Shown here: in pieces, positions 6,316 through 6,769 of the stretch | Layout of the letters: every line of letters starts with the position of its first letter | Numbering within the stretch: position 1 is the first letter of the stretch | NCBI GenBank assembly: GCA_018679315.1 | Contig: JAHHLF010000379.1 | Coordinates: 1 to 6,769, forward strand | Direction of reading: 5' to 3' | Length of the DNA: 6,769 nucleotides | DNA from: Bacteroidia bacterium | GTDB taxonomy: Bacteria; Bacteroidota; Bacteroidia; Flavobacteriales; Flavobacteriaceae | Notes under the pieces: generated by a model | Database searches by the model: none | What the model was told of the DNA's origin: nothing | What the model saw: the letters and a program-made list of their open reading frames with translations, nothing else | Program-made: the position numbers and the translations under genes

Positions 6316-6769
6316 ATGAAGACAACTCTTATTGTAGTACTACTAACTATGGGCAGTTACTTGCATGCACAAATCGGTGGCTGGAATCCCGAAATGGAGA
6401 AAGATGTAGAAGAAGCCCTCGCATCGATGATCCAAAGGACACCTAAATTACAGGTGTTTAAAGACAAGGCTCATGGTTATGCCGTTTTCCCAAAAGTGAC
6501 AAAAGCAGGCGTAGGTATCGGTGGCGCCGCCGGACGTGGCATCGTGTACAAGGGCGGAGAGATCGTAGGTGCCTCCAAATTAAAACAAGGCTCTATTGGT
6601 TTGCAGTTAGGCGGACAGCAATACAGCGAAGTCATCTTCTTTAAAGACCAGGAGGCTTTTGAAAACTTTACGAATGGCAACTTAAAATTTGATGCCCAGG
6701 CCTCGGCAGTAGCCCTGGACGAAGGTGCTTCTATAGATGCGGCTTATAATGAAGGCGTCGCCGTATTTA
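6316..6769 (+). CDS. Secreted SYLF-domain (YSC84/DUF500) protein, 3' end missing
   Basis: The frame runs off the right edge after 151 complete codons. An N-terminal Sec signal peptide is evident (MKTTLIVVLL, then SYLHA, with probable cleavage after Ala18), followed by a short helical stretch (about 25-50) and the SYLF domain. Diagnostic parts are GYAVFPKVTKAGVGIGG (54-70), RGIVYKGGEIVGASKLKQGS (74-93), QLGGQQYSEVIFFKDQEAFE (97-116), and the start of the ALDEGASIDAA segment near 133. SYLF domains bind phosphoinositides in eukaryotic YSC84/SH3YL1. Bacterial members are small secreted or lipid-anchored envelope proteins whose role is poorly defined. Whole bacterial proteins are usually around 180-230 residues, so about 30-80 may lie beyond the edge. 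The ATG at 6316 is chosen because it gives the complete signal peptide; there is no Shine-Dalgarno, only an A-rich leader, as is usual in this phylum. It stands apart from the upstream operon by a terminator and a long spacer, so it probably has its own promoter. Confidence 0.93.
   Translation, partial: MKTTLIVVLLTMGSYLHAQIGGWNPEMEKDVEEALASMIQRTPKLQVFKDKAHGYAVFPKVTKAGVGIGGAAGRGIVYKGGEIVGASKLKQGSIGLQLGGQQYSEVIFFKDQEAFENFTNGNLKFDAQASAVALDEGASIDAAYNEGVAVF

Overview
The window looks like a chromosomal segment from a Bacteroidota bacterium, most likely a marine flavobacterium. The grounds are: no Shine-Dalgarno sequences ahead of the starts, short lipoprotein signal peptides, a large FG-GAP/ASPIC protein of the kind often encoded beside SusC/SusD genes, and a moderately AT-rich composition with very AT-rich spacer DNA. 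No taxonomic marker gene is present, so this placement is inference.

Positions 1-5864 hold four tightly packed plus-strand genes that look like the 3' part of one operon. In order they are: the C-terminal 915 residues of a calcium-binding FG-GAP/VCBS repeat protein with a central ASPIC/UnbV domain (cut by the left edge); a vanadium-dependent haloperoxidase/PAP2-superfamily lipoprotein with a complete vanadate pocket; a membrane-anchored protein with an N-terminal SRPBCC-like region and a C-terminal GyrI-like domain; and a beta-propeller-like lipoprotein of unknown function. The gaps are 13 nt, 1 nt and a 4-nt ATGA overlap. A strong stem-loop terminator begins on the base after the last stop codon. 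All four products are predicted to be exported or membrane-anchored, so the operon appears to build an envelope system. The substrate cannot be read from the sequence. The promoter and any SusC/SusD genes would lie to the left of the window.

Positions 5923-6315 are a roughly 390-base AT-rich spacer with no convincing protein gene. It holds two overlapping, mutually exclusive hairpins near 5984-6027 (one with a cUUCGg tetraloop) and a perfect 9-bp inverted repeat at 6235-6261, shortly before the next gene.

Positions 6316-6769 hold the start of a secreted SYLF-domain (YSC84/DUF500) protein, cut by the right edge. It is probably an independent transcription unit. No tRNA, rRNA, CRISPR array, insertion sequence or phage gene was seen. 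The most interesting content is the haloperoxidase-centred envelope operon with its two uncharacterised partners.
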